Shown in pieces: positions 1 to 7,771 of a DNA stretch of 26,557 nucleotides. Made by a program: the position numbers and the translations under genes. Position 1 is the first letter of the stretch. Each line of letters opens with the position of its first letter. Source of the stretch: Anaerorhabdus sp036641015 (GTDB lineage Bacteria; Bacillota_I; Bacilli_A; Erysipelotrichales; Erysipelotrichaceae). Under the pieces are notes generated by a model, which was given only the letters and a program-made list of their open reading frames with translations, searched no databases and was not told the origin of the DNA. The DNA lies in the NCBI RefSeq assembly GCF_036641015.1, contig NZ_JAVWFO010000024.1, positions 1 to 26,557 of the forward strand, read 5' to 3'.

Positions 1-61
1 AAATAAAAAAGATACTGATAAATAGTAGTGCTAAAGTAAAATATGCCTCAAGTCTATGCAT
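1..61 (-). CDS. N-terminus of a small membrane protein, truncated by the window edge
   Basis: An ATG on the minus strand (plus positions 59-61) is preceded by AAAGGAG with 7 bases between. The frame stays open for 20 codons to the window edge, reading MHRLEAYFTLALLFISIFFI. This is a short basic start followed by a hydrophobic stretch that could be a membrane segment or signal anchor. It lies downstream of the minus-strand gene at 141-1061 and could be cotranscribed. Nothing more can be said about function because the rest lies outside the window. The good ribosome binding site is the main support; 20 open codons alone would be weak in such AT-rich DNA. Confidence 0.45.
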   Translation of the reverse strand, partial: MHRLEAYFTLALLFISIFFI

Positions 62-140
62 AATACATCTCCTTTTATGCAATTATCTTACTTTACTAAT
101 ACTTTCAATATCTTAAATATTTCTTACAAATAATTTACAA

Positions 141-1061
141 TTATCCTTCGTTGATGTTTTTTATAATATTAACTATTTCATCATTTAATGGTAACTCTGC
201 AAGTATTTCAAATTTTAGCTTGAAATTATACTCACTAATCTCTTTTATTAAAATTCTATAACTAACTAAATGACCAATTAAATATTGTAACTTACGATTT
301 AAATCTTTGGGTTTATAAATAAATGGTACCGCTATAACTACTTCATTTTCACTATAATGGATACTATCTGTTTTACTACCTTTTATTAATTCAAAGTTAT
401 CATCATTACATTTTTCTTTTGCTAATTTTCTAGCTTTCTTAATTTCAGTATCAGTATAAAAATCATCATTAATTTTTTGATAGACTAGTGAAAATTGATG
501 TTTAATTTCATCTTCCTCTAAACTTGCTTTTGATTCTGTTTTTGATAAAGCTATTGTCCACATATCAATACCACTTTCGTTTGCTTTACTAAGTAGTTTT
601 GATGTTGCTTGCGGATCTTCTTTATCCAAATAAATATAACTTTCAATCTTATTAGAAATCAATACTCCAACTTCACTCAAATAAATTGGTGATTGAAAAA
701 ATACTACTTCATCTAAATACAAACAATTCATTTGTTTTGGCATCGTTTTATCTTTAGATACTTTTAAGATTGCATCATATAATTCATCTTGAGTAGCATA
801 GCCATTTAAAGCTCCATATTCTTTCCACATTTTTTTAAAACTTAATGTATAAGACTTTTTAAACTTTCCATAGCCTACTATACCTTTTTCTTTTTTTCTT
901 CCTCTCTCACTTCCCTTAGCAAGAAAGAAGAGTAAATCTCCTTCATTAAAATCGGTAAATTTCTTTTGTGAACCTGGACGCCAAAAATTCATCGCATGAT
1001 TTCCGTTAAGACGATGAAATTCAATCATATGTTTATCAGTAACATAAGCAATTGAAGACAT
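141..1061 (-). CDS. Hypothetical protein, possible EVE/PUA-like N-terminal domain
   Basis: A 306-residue protein that I do not recognise as a named family. The first ~160 residues contain motifs such as EFHRLNGNHAMNFWRPG, a GDLLFFLAKG strand and GIVGYGKF. They have the aromatic-rich beta-strand pattern of EVE/ASCH/PUA-like domains, which bind modified bases or RNA. The C-terminal ~140 residues are charged and lysine-rich, with a more hydrophobic end (LQYLIGHLVSYRI). There is no signal peptide or membrane segment, so it is probably cytoplasmic. The start is the ATG at 1059-1061, preceded by AAAAGGGG. It begins 19 bases after fhs and may be the last gene of a dnaX-ybaB-recR-fhs read-through unit. 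The domain call is an inference from local patterns; confidence in the ORF is much higher than in the fold. Confidence 0.75.
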   Translation of the reverse strand: MSSIAYVTDKHMIEFHRLNGNHAMNFWRPGSQKKFTDFNEGDLLFFLAKGSERGRKKEKGIVGYGKFKKSYTLSFKKMWKEYGALNGYATQDELYDAILKVSKDKTMPKQMNCLYLDEVVFFQSPIYLSEVGVLISNKIESYIYLDKEDPQATSKLLSKANESGIDMWTIALSKTESKASLEEDEIKHQFSLVYQKINDDFYTDTEIKKARKLAKEKCNDDNFELIKGSKTDSIHYSENEVVIAVPFIYKPKDLNRKLQYLIGHLVSYRILIKEISEYNFKLKFEILAELPLNDEIVNIIKNINEG

Positions 1062-1080
1062 GGCTCTACCCCTTTTCTAC

Positions 1081-2748
1081 TTAGAATATTCCGTAACTTT
1101 CTCCATTTTCATCAACACCCATACCAAGTGCTGCAGGTATTTTAGGTAACCCTGGCATTGTCATGATACTTCCTGTAAATACTACAATAAAGCCTGCACC
1201 CGCAGATACTTTAACTTCGTTTACATGAATATCAAATTCTGTAGGACGTCCAACTAATTTTGGATCATCACTTAATGACATTGGTGTTTTAGCCATACAA
1301 ATTGGTAACTTATCAAAACCTAATTCAGTAAGCTTTTGTATTTGTATTTTTGCTTCATCAGTAAAGATAACATTTTGTCCCCCATATACCTTTTGAGTAA
1401 TTGTAAGAACTTTATTTTCAATTGAATCATTTACATCATAAATAGGTGCATAATGTGATTCTTCATCACAACATGCGACAACTTTATTTGCTAAATCGAT
1501 CGTTCCTTCTCCACCCTTTGCCCAAGCATCAGATAACGAAACAGTTACACCTTTTTCGTTGCACCATTTTTCAAGTGCTTCAACTTCTGCATCTGTATCT
1601 TTAGCAAATTTATTTATTGCGATTATAATAGGTACTCCAAATAATTTAACTGTTTCAATATGTTTTTCTAAATTTTTAATTCCTGATAACATCGCATCAA
1701 TATTTTCGTTTCCTAGTTCATTTGCATCAACACCACCATGTAATTTTAAAGCACGAATTGTTGCGACAACCACAATTGCGTTTGGTTTTAAACCAGCAAC
1801 TCTACATTTAATATCTAAGAATTTTTCAGCTCCTAAATCAGCACCGAATCCTGCTTCTGTAACAACATAGTCAGAAAGTTTTAGTGCCATCTTAGTAGCA
1901 ATTACTGAATTACATCCATGAGCTATATTCGCAAATGGCCCACCATGAATAAGTACTGGTGTTTTTTCTAATGTTTGAACTAAGTTTGGCTTGATCGCTT
2001 CTTTCATTACAACAGCTAATGCTCCACCCACTTTTAAATCTTTAATGGTGACTGGTTTATCATCAAATGTATAAGCTACAATACAGCGATTAATTCTTTC
2101 TTCAAAATCTTTTAAATCTTTTGATAAACATAAAACCGCCATTACCTCGGTAGCTACAGTTATACAAAAGCTATCTTTACGTTCTACTCCATTAGTTGGT
2201 TTATCCTGCGCAATAGTAATACTACGAAGTGTTCTATCATTCATATCTAAACAACGTTTCCAAATTACTTTACTTGGATCTATGTTTAATTCATTCCCTT
2301 GATAAATGGAATTATCTAATACAGCTGCCACTAAATTATTAGTGGTAGTAATTGCGTGCATGTCACCAGTGAAGTGTAAGTTAATATCTTCCATAGGTAC
2401 AACTTGTGCATAACCGCCACCAGTAGCTCCACCTTTTAATCCAAATACTGGACCTAGTGATGGTTCGCGTAGACAACCCATTACATTTTTACCAATTTTA
2501 GACAATCCATCAACTAATCCAACTGTTGTTGTTGATTTTCCTTCACCAGCTTTAGTCGGATTAATAGCGGTAACTAAAATAAGTTTTCCATCTTTTTTGT
2601 CTTTAAGGTCATTCATGATTTCATTATTGATTTTAGCTTTTGTAAGTCCATAGAACTCTACATATTTTGGATCAATATGCGCTTTCTCAACAATTTTTGA
2701 AATGTTCTCCATTTTGTTTTCTTGAGCGATTTGTAAGTCAGTTTTCAT
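1081..2748 (-). CDS. fhs: Formate-tetrahydrofolate ligase
   Basis: This enzyme makes 10-formyl-tetrahydrofolate from formate, tetrahydrofolate and ATP. It feeds one-carbon units to purine and formyl-methionine synthesis, in the cytoplasm. The 555 residues match the usual family length. The ATP-binding loop is at residues 65-73 (TKAGEGKST). Further family landmarks are REPSLGPVFGLKGGATGGGYAQV, LHFTGDMHAI, HGGPFANIAHG, GFGADLGAEKF and the C-terminal TGSIMTMPGLP. The ATG start has an A/G-rich AAAGG element just upstream. It follows recR by 23 bases on the same strand, so it may share the dnaX-ybaB-recR transcript. Its place beside recR is not the classic Bacillus arrangement. Confidence 0.97.
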   Translation of the reverse strand: MKTDLQIAQENKMENISKIVEKAHIDPKYVEFYGLTKAKINNEIMNDLKDKKDGKLILVTAINPTKAGEGKSTTTVGLVDGLSKIGKNVMGCLREPSLGPVFGLKGGATGGGYAQVVPMEDINLHFTGDMHAITTTNNLVAAVLDNSIYQGNELNIDPSKVIWKRCLDMNDRTLRSITIAQDKPTNGVERKDSFCITVATEVMAVLCLSKDLKDFEERINRCIVAYTFDDKPVTIKDLKVGGALAVVMKEAIKPNLVQTLEKTPVLIHGGPFANIAHGCNSVIATKMALKLSDYVVTEAGFGADLGAEKFLDIKCRVAGLKPNAIVVVATIRALKLHGGVDANELGNENIDAMLSGIKNLEKHIETVKLFGVPIIIAINKFAKDTDAEVEALEKWCNEKGVTVSLSDAWAKGGEGTIDLANKVVACCDEESHYAPIYDVNDSIENKVLTITQKVYGGQNVIFTDEAKIQIQKLTELGFDKLPICMAKTPMSLSDDPKLVGRPTEFDIHVNEVKVSAGAGFIVVFTGSIMTMPGLPKIPAALGMGVDENGESYGIF

Positions 2749-2771
2749 TTCCTTTTCCCCCTGCTTTAGAT

Positions 2772-3371
2772 TTAATCGTTATTCATTTTTTTACGACCCT
2801 CTAATGCTTTGATTAGAGTAAGTTCATCAGCATAATCTAAGTGACCACCCATTGGTAATCCATGAGCGATGCGTGTTACTAAACATCCTTTTTCTTCTAA
2901 TACCTTTGCTAAATACAACGCTGTTGTTTCACCTTCAAGTGTTAAGTTAGTAGCTAATATAATTTCTTCTACTCCATCACTCACACGTTTCAGTAATTGA
3001 TCAATATTTAAGTCTTCTGGTAATACACCTTTTCTAGGGGATATCACTCCATGTAATACATGATACAGACCTCTATATTCACCTGTCTTCTCCATCGCAA
3101 GAATATCTTTAGGCGATTGAACAACACAGATGATTTTTGGATTTCTTGAATTATCATTACATATTAAGCAATGTTCCTCTTCACTATAGTTTCCACAAAT
3201 ACTACAAAACTGAATTTTTGTTTTACAATCAATCAATGCTTTAGCAAAACCTTCTAAATCTTCTTCGCTTTTTTCTAACATCAGTAATGCATAACGTTCT
3301 GCAGTTTTTGCACCAACCCCAGGAAGCATTTTAAAATATTCTATTAAGTCTTCTAAAGTTTTTGGATACAT
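2772..3371 (-). CDS. recR: Recombination protein RecR
   Basis: RecR helps load RecA at gaps together with RecF and RecO (RecFOR pathway). The 199 residues show the family order: a helix-hairpin-helix near residues 10-25 (MLPGVGAKTAERYAL), a four-cysteine zinc site at Cys56, Cys59, Cys68 and Cys71, then a TOPRIM domain from about residue 80 to 175 (ILATNLTLEGETTALYL). The length is normal. It starts 2 bases after the ybaB stop, and a GGA-rich stretch in the end of ybaB can act as the ribosome binding site. The dnaX-ybaB-recR order is conserved across Bacillota. recF, its pathway partner, is also in this window. Confidence 0.97.
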   Translation of the reverse strand: MYPKTLEDLIEYFKMLPGVGAKTAERYALLMLEKSEEDLEGFAKALIDCKTKIQFCSICGNYSEEEHCLICNDNSRNPKIICVVQSPKDILAMEKTGEYRGLYHVLHGVISPRKGVLPEDLNIDQLLKRVSDGVEEIILATNLTLEGETTALYLAKVLEEKGCLVTRIAHGLPMGGHLDYADELTLIKALEGRKKMNND

Positions 3372-3373
3372 GT

Positions 3374-3682
3374 TTAGAACATTCCTGGCATTTTAACACC
3401 AGCTGTTACAGCTCCCATTTTCTCATCACGATCTTTGCTTGCTGTTTCAACTGCTTGATTAACTGCAACCATAATTAAATCTTGAAGCATTTCCTTGTTA
3501 TCTTTTTCTAGTAAATCTTCTTCAATGTTAATATTTGTAATTTCAAATGTACCTTTAATTGTTACAGTAACACCATTACCACCAGCTGTACCAGTGTATT
3601 CAGATTCTGTTAATTCTTCTTCAATTTTTTTGATGCTTCCTTGCATCTTTTGTGCTTGTTTTAATAAATTCTGTAAGTCCAT
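3374..3682 (-). CDS. ybaB: YbaB/EbfC family nucleoid-associated protein
   Basis: A 102-residue protein with the YbaB/EbfC signature: an N-terminal helix MDLQNLLKQAQKMQ, then GTAGGNGVTVTIKGTFEI and a helical C-terminus ending in MPGMF. Family members are small dimeric DNA-binding proteins that coat the nucleoid. The gene lies between dnaX and recR, as in most bacteria, which makes the call secure. It starts 3 bases after the dnaX stop, and its GAGGAGG ribosome binding site lies inside the last codons of dnaX, so the two are probably translationally coupled. Confidence 0.96.
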   Translation of the reverse strand: MDLQNLLKQAQKMQGSIKKIEEELTESEYTGTAGGNGVTVTIKGTFEITNINIEEDLLEKDNKEMLQDLIMVAVNQAVETASKDRDEKMGAVTAGVKMPGMF

Positions 3683-3685
3683 GTT

Positions 3686-5419
3686 TTATTCCTCCTCAAA
3701 AATGGATATATTTTCTTCACCAAATAAATCAATTAATTTCTCTTCTTTGGTTTTCTTTTTTTCTTTCTTTTCTACCTTTTGATACTTCGTAATAATAGCA
3801 GCTTCTGGTAAATCATTTTTAGTCCAACGTTCTTTAAATTCTTGTGTGATTGCTATAAATGATTCTTTATCTACCGCATAAATCATTTTATCTAATTCAC
3901 ATTGCTCTTTTACAAAATAATAAAGTTCTTGATTAAGTTGTAAATCATTTATTTGATTTGCCTCAGCTTCTGAATCAGTTGTGATTACGATGTAATCTTG
4001 ACCACTCGCTGCGATATCTGTGTGTTTTAAAATTGTTGCACATTTAGCACATGAAATCTCTCTTGATTTTCCATCCAAAGTATTCCATATTTGTTTATCA
4101 ACTTCTTTAGTTTCTTTGCTTGCACCTGATAACAAACTCAGTACAAATTCTGTTGATAATATTTGCGATGAAACTTCTTTCTTAGGTTTCACCTCTTCTA
4201 CAATAATTGGTTCGATATGTTCCTCTTCAACTTCAATTTGAGGTTTAGTCTCTATTACTACTTCTTTTACAATCGGTTTAACTATTGTTGGAATTGGTGC
4301 TACATCTTCTTTCATACTTTGAATTAATGAAATTGGTGTTTCTTCTAAAACACCTATCATTTTCAAAATAGCTACTTCAAAATACGATGTGACATTACTT
4401 GCATTTTTATATGAAACTGTTGCTTCCATTAATACATCAATCATCTTAAGTAGTACTGTTGCATTTCGATCTTTCGCAATAGATTCTACTTCTTCTAAAG
4501 TAAGACTTTGTAGTAACCCTGAATCGCTTGTGTAAATATAAATAACTGTCTCTTTTAACAGTTCAACCAAATCACTTGTAAGTCTTCTAATATCAATACC
4601 TTTTTCACTCATAACCTGAATTGCATTCAGTAACTCACGGGCATTTTTATTAAAAATATTTTGTATTATATTTATCTTTTCACTTACTGTTGTAATACCA
4701 TAAATATCATTTACATGCTTAACGGTAATTTCATCTTGAGCATAAGCAATACACTGATCCAGAATACTCAATGCATCACGCATACCTCCATCTGATAAAA
4801 CTGCTACCAATCGCAATGCTTCATCATCAACTTTGATGCCTTCTTTATCTACAACATAACGTAATCTTTGAATAATTTCTTCTTGTCCAACTTTACCAAA
4901 GTCATAGCGTTGGCAACGAGAAATTATCGTTGGTAATACTTTGTGAGGCTCTGTTGTTGCAAGCACAAATATGACATGTGCTGGTGGTTCCTCAAGTGTT
5001 TTTAGTAATGCATTAAAAGCCCCTTGTGATAGCATGTGAACTTCATCGATTATGTATATTTTAAATTTACCTTGAATAGGTGAATATTTTACTTTTTCAA
5101 TTAAATCTCTAATTTGATCTACACCACTACTACTAGCAGCATCGATTTCTACGATGTCTTGATGTGTGCCCGCATCACTTGCAATACAATTTGAACATGT
5201 ATTACATGGTGAATGGTCTTTGTCCTCACAATTTATTGCCTTTGCCAACAAACGTGCTACTGATGTTTTTCCAGTACCCCTTGGTCCACATAATAAATAA
5301 GCATGAGCTGTTTTATTTTGTTTTACTGCATTCATCAATGTAGTAACAATATGTTTTTGGCCAACGACTTCTTCAAAAGAAGTGGGGCGGTACGTTCTAT
5401 ATAATGCTTTATAACCCAT
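3686..5419 (-). CDS. dnaX: DNA polymerase III subunit gamma/tau
   Basis: DnaX is the AAA+ motor of the clamp loader that places DnaN (also in this window) on primed DNA; the tau form tethers the polymerase. Of 577 residues, the N-terminal ~360 are the clamp-loader ATPase. Visible motifs are Walker A GPRGTGKT (45-52), zinc-binding Cys64, Cys72, Cys75 and Cys78, Walker B IIDE (123-126) and the sensor region ISRCQRYDF. A variable acidic, proline/valine-rich linker follows (about 385-420), then a tau-type tail with a lysine-rich end. The start has AAGGAGG at good spacing. A textbook slippery heptamer, A AAA AAG, lies in frame at codons 554-555 (see findings). ybaB follows after 3 bases. Confidence 0.97.
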   Translation of the reverse strand: MGYKALYRTYRPTSFEEVVGQKHIVTTLMNAVKQNKTAHAYLLCGPRGTGKTSVARLLAKAINCEDKDHSPCNTCSNCIASDAGTHQDIVEIDAASSSGVDQIRDLIEKVKYSPIQGKFKIYIIDEVHMLSQGAFNALLKTLEEPPAHVIFVLATTEPHKVLPTIISRCQRYDFGKVGQEEIIQRLRYVVDKEGIKVDDEALRLVAVLSDGGMRDALSILDQCIAYAQDEITVKHVNDIYGITTVSEKINIIQNIFNKNARELLNAIQVMSEKGIDIRRLTSDLVELLKETVIYIYTSDSGLLQSLTLEEVESIAKDRNATVLLKMIDVLMEATVSYKNASNVTSYFEVAILKMIGVLEETPISLIQSMKEDVAPIPTIVKPIVKEVVIETKPQIEVEEEHIEPIIVEEVKPKKEVSSQILSTEFVLSLLSGASKETKEVDKQIWNTLDGKSREISCAKCATILKHTDIAASGQDYIVITTDSEAEANQINDLQLNQELYYFVKEQCELDKMIYAVDKESFIAITQEFKERWTKNDLPEAAIITKYQKVEKKEKKKTKEEKLIDLFGEENISIFEEE

Positions 5420-5455
5420 TTTTGCCTTCCTCCTTTTACCTCGCTGTACATGATT

Positions 5456-5464
5456 ATTATATCA
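5456..5464 (-). promoter_or_regulatory. Probable dnaX operon promoter (extended -10)
   Basis: On the minus strand, TGATATAAT gives an extended -10 element (TATAAT at plus 5456-5461) about 35 bases upstream of the dnaX start, between the preceding terminator and the gene. The -35 region is poor (TATAAA-like near 5479-5484), which extended -10 promoters tolerate. Confidence 0.5.
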
Positions 5465-5488
5465 AAATACAAGACTAATTTATAGTAG

Positions 5489-5523
5489 AAAAAAGGGACA
5501 ATAGACTTCTACTATTGTTCCCC
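5489..5523 (-). terminator. Intrinsic terminator after the NUDIX-tadA-TfoX_C unit
   Basis: On the minus strand GGGAACAATAG pairs with CTATTGTCCC (one bulged base) across a short loop and is followed by TTTTTT. It sits 7 bases after the TfoX_C stop and separates this unit from the dnaX promoter. Confidence 0.8.
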
Positions 5524-5529
5524 TTGTAG

Positions 5530-5784
5530 TTATTTATAAGCATCAAAAAATTCTTTTAAATCTTTTTTAGTAATCTCATCTAAATTATGCCATCTAATTC
5601 CTTGGATAGCTCCTTCTAAAGCATATAATCGGTTAATACATGCGCTTGAATCTATTTTTTTGATCCTTACCCAAGCTTCTCTACTACCTATTTTTATTAG
5701 ATCTTCTTGTGTTGGAATACCTACTTCATTAAGCTGCTGTTCTAACACTTTACCAATGTTTATAATTTTAGATAATTCACTCAT
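5530..5784 (-). CDS. Stand-alone TfoX C-terminal domain protein
   Basis: An 84-residue protein that matches the C-terminal domain of TfoX/Sxy as a stand-alone protein: an INIGKVLEQQLNEVGIPT helix-hairpin-helix-like start, then LIKIGSREAWVRIKK and LYALEGAIQGIRWHNL. In TfoX this domain accompanies competence regulation, but stand-alone copies in Bacillota have no established role. Its start codon overlaps the tadA stop by 4 bases (ATGA), so it is translationally coupled to tadA. A strong terminator follows. No homologue of the TfoX N-terminal domain is visible nearby, so a competence role should not be assumed. Confidence 0.85.
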   Translation of the reverse strand: MSELSKIINIGKVLEQQLNEVGIPTQEDLIKIGSREAWVRIKKIDSSACINRLYALEGAIQGIRWHNLDEITKKDLKEFFDAYK

Positions 5785-6254
5785 ACTGTTTTACCTCGTT
5801 TACTCTTAAAGAATGATGATAATATTTTAGAACATTCTTCTTGTAAAACTCCACCCTCAACTTCAGGATAATGATTAAACCCAACTATTTGATTAAAATC
5901 AACACAACTACCAAAACAACCACCCTTAGGATCGTATGCTCCAAATACAACTTTAGGTATCCTTGATTGAATAATGGCGCCCGCACACATAGGACACGGT
6001 TCTAGAGTAACATACAAAGTACAATTTTCTAATCTCCACGATTTCAATTTTTTACACGCTTTTTCAATAGCGATATGTTCTGCATGAGCCGTAGCACATT
6101 GTGACTTATTACGAGAATTGTACGCTCTTGCTATAATAACACCCTCACACACAATAATTGCACCTACCGGTACTTCATCAATTGCCTGTGCTTTTAAAGC
6201 CTCTTTATATGCTAGCTCCATGTATTCTTCATTAGTTTTAACGTATTTTTTCAT
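5781..6254 (-). CDS. tadA: tRNA-specific adenosine-34 deaminase
   Basis: TadA converts A34 to inosine in tRNA-Arg(ACG), widening codon reading. The 157 residues contain the zinc/catalytic motif HAE at 57-59 (His57 ligand, Glu59 proton shuttle) and the second zinc motif PCPMC at 86-90 (Cys87, Cys90), followed by AGAI. The FGAYDPKGG segment near residue 110 is typical of TadA rather than cytidine deaminases. It starts inside the end of the NUDIX gene (17-base overlap) and overlaps TfoX_C by 4 bases, so the three form a tight unit. The position next to the SRP RNA and dnaX matches the Bacillus tadA-scr-dnaX neighbourhood. Confidence 0.96.
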   Translation of the reverse strand: MKKYVKTNEEYMELAYKEALKAQAIDEVPVGAIIVCEGVIIARAYNSRNKSQCATAHAEHIAIEKACKKLKSWRLENCTLYVTLEPCPMCAGAIIQSRIPKVVFGAYDPKGGCFGSCVDFNQIVGFNHYPEVEGGVLQEECSKILSSFFKSKRGKTV

Positions 6255-6702
6255 TATTTAACTTAGCCTCTACTAGTACATCATCTCTATAAGTTAGTTT
6301 TAGTGAAAAGAATGGAATATTCTTTTCTAAACAATCTAGAAAGATTTTATCCCCTTCCCACATAGGAAGTTTATATAACTCGCTTTTGTTAATCCATTTC
6401 AACATGCCTTCATTGCATTCTGAAATAGTACCTTCAAATTTATTCGATGAAAACAAAAACATATATTCCGTGTAAGAATCGTTTAATACAAAAGTAACAA
6501 TACCTCTAAACTTTAAATCTATTAATCTTAGACTCGTTTCTTCAAATACTTCTCTTATAACACATTCTTCAGGACTTTCTTGTGATTCAAACTTACCACC
6601 TATACCAATCCATTTGTTTGCATTTTGGTCATTTTTCTTCTTATTCCTTAATAGCATTAACATGGAATCGTTATTTTCAATATAGCATAGTGTAGTAAAC
6701 AT
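6238..6702 (-). CDS. NUDIX hydrolase, MutT-like
   Basis: A 154-residue NUDIX protein. The box is complete: Gly36, five residues, Glu42, seven residues, then Arg50-Glu51, Glu54, Glu55 and a hydrophobic Leu58. It is preceded by KWIGIGGKFE, the pattern of 8-oxo-dGTP diphosphatases of the MutT/YtkD/MTH1-like type. Such enzymes clean the nucleotide pool, but substrate cannot be read from sequence alone. The start has AAGGAGA shortly upstream. It lies just downstream of the SRP RNA and overlaps tadA by 17 bases, so translation of tadA is probably coupled to it. Confidence 0.9.
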   Translation of the reverse strand: MFTTLCYIENNDSMLMLLRNKKKNDQNANKWIGIGGKFESQESPEECVIREVFEETSLRLIDLKFRGIVTFVLNDSYTEYMFLFSSNKFEGTISECNEGMLKWINKSELYKLPMWEGDKIFLDCLEKNIPFFSLKLTYRDDVLVEAKLNNEKIR

Positions 6703-6725
6703 AAACTCTCCTTAAGAAAATAAAA

Positions 6726-6802
6726 AGGGTACACACAAGTAGAGGCTCTTAAGGCTGCTACCTTCCGGTCCTGACCTGATTCAATACATACTTGTTGTAC
6801 CG
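6726..6802 (-). ncRNA. ffs: Small signal recognition particle RNA (4.5S type)
   Basis: On the minus strand the conserved SRP hairpin is visible: CAGGTCAGGACCGGAAGG, then TAGCAGCC, with the GGAA tetraloop and the symmetric/asymmetric internal loops that bind Ffh. The ends GGTACAACAAG and CTTGTGTGTACC pair to close the rod. Length is about 77 bases, the small eubacterial form without an Alu domain. It is followed by CCCTTTTTATTTT. The RNA acts with Ffh in cotranslational membrane targeting. Ends are estimated to within a few bases. Location between tadA and neighbouring dnaX-type genes matches other Bacillota. Confidence 0.95.
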
Positions 6803-6808
6803 ATATTT

Positions 6809-6837
6809 ATTATATAGGATTCCCTTACAATTCACAA
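6809..6837 (-). promoter_or_regulatory. Promoter of the SRP RNA
   Basis: On the minus strand TTGTGA (plus 6832-6837) and TATAAT (plus 6809-6814) are separated by exactly 17 bases. The -10 ends about 7 bases before the predicted RNA 5' end. It is one of the strongest-looking sigma-A promoters in the window and fits an abundant stable RNA. Confidence 0.85.
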
Positions 6838-6847
6838 GTTTTTGTTT

Positions 6848-7771
6848 CTAGTATTGAGGTGGTATTATTTCATCAATCACTTCTTTTTGTATTTGTTGTA
6901 CCATTTCTACATCTATTATTTCCTTAAACAGCTTAATTAATTCTGGTCTATTTTTACTAATCATTATTATCGCTGATGTATCCTCTGTTATGGATTCTAT
7001 TGGTTTAGAATTAATTTGAATTAATGCATCATTTATCTCATCTTTATTCCATACCGTAGCATCAATTTCTTTTCTTTTTAAAGCTGCTATCATTTTAGAA
7101 TAATCACATTTTCTAAACGTTACTTTTTTACCTTCACACATTTTTTTAGTCCAATTATTTTGTTCACTCGCATCTTTTGCTAAGCCAACAATCATACCAT
7201 CTTCAATCTTTTTCGCATTGAAATCACTAAACAATAACACATGTTCACTTAAATATGTTTTAGGACCAAAATCTATTACACTAACTACTGGCTTATCTAA
7301 CTTAATTGCCATATCGGCAGAATCTTTTGATAGCACAACAAAATCATATTTACCTTTTATCATTTGATCAATACGTGTTTGTGCATCTCTCATATAGGCC
7401 ATACTTACAACTAAATCATATTTATTTTTTAATGTATATGTTAACCCTGTCGCAAGTCCTTCATATGTTTTTGAATAAGGTAAGGGTAGTGCTCCTAACA
7501 GTGACCTTATATCTGCCATTTGTATTAATGCTTTGGTATCTTTCTTAATTAAGTAAGAACCCATGTGACCTCTTGATCTAATATTTATCACATTGCTTTC
7601 TTGTAATATTTTTAATGATGTTTGTATAGTTCCACGTGCCACACCAATTCTAAGTGATAGTTCTTCAAACGTTGGTATTCGCGATTCTATATCCATTTCC
7701 AAAAACATCTTCGACAAAAAAATTATTGTAGAAGCGTTTTTATTAAACAAACAAAAATTTGCTTCACTCAT
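6848..7771 (-). CDS. YhfZ-like transcriptional regulator
   Basis: A 307-residue two-domain protein. Residues ~1-75 form a GntR-type winged helix (IPTFEELSLRIGVARGTIQTSLKILQ, then a wing ending MGSYLIKK). The rest resembles the YhfZ C-terminal domain, a periplasmic-binding-protein-like sensor fold with GALPLPYSKTYEGLATGL and DFVVLSKDSAD segments. Known YhfZ sits in the E. coli yhf cluster with phospho-compound enzymes; its ligand is unknown. The ATG overlaps the end of the preceding HAD gene by 8 bases and has AGAGG upstream. It is the last gene of the SIS-HAD-HAD operon, so it most likely senses the metabolite of that module and acts at the inverted repeat at 10231-10262. That link is inference. 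Confidence 0.85.
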   Translation of the reverse strand: MSEANFCLFNKNASTIIFLSKMFLEMDIESRIPTFEELSLRIGVARGTIQTSLKILQESNVINIRSRGHMGSYLIKKDTKALIQMADIRSLLGALPLPYSKTYEGLATGLTYTLKNKYDLVVSMAYMRDAQTRIDQMIKGKYDFVVLSKDSADMAIKLDKPVVSVIDFGPKTYLSEHVLLFSDFNAKKIEDGMIVGLAKDASEQNNWTKKMCEGKKVTFRKCDYSKMIAALKRKEIDATVWNKDEINDALIQINSKPIESITEDTSAIIMISKNRPELIKLFKEIIDVEMVQQIQKEVIDEIIPPQY

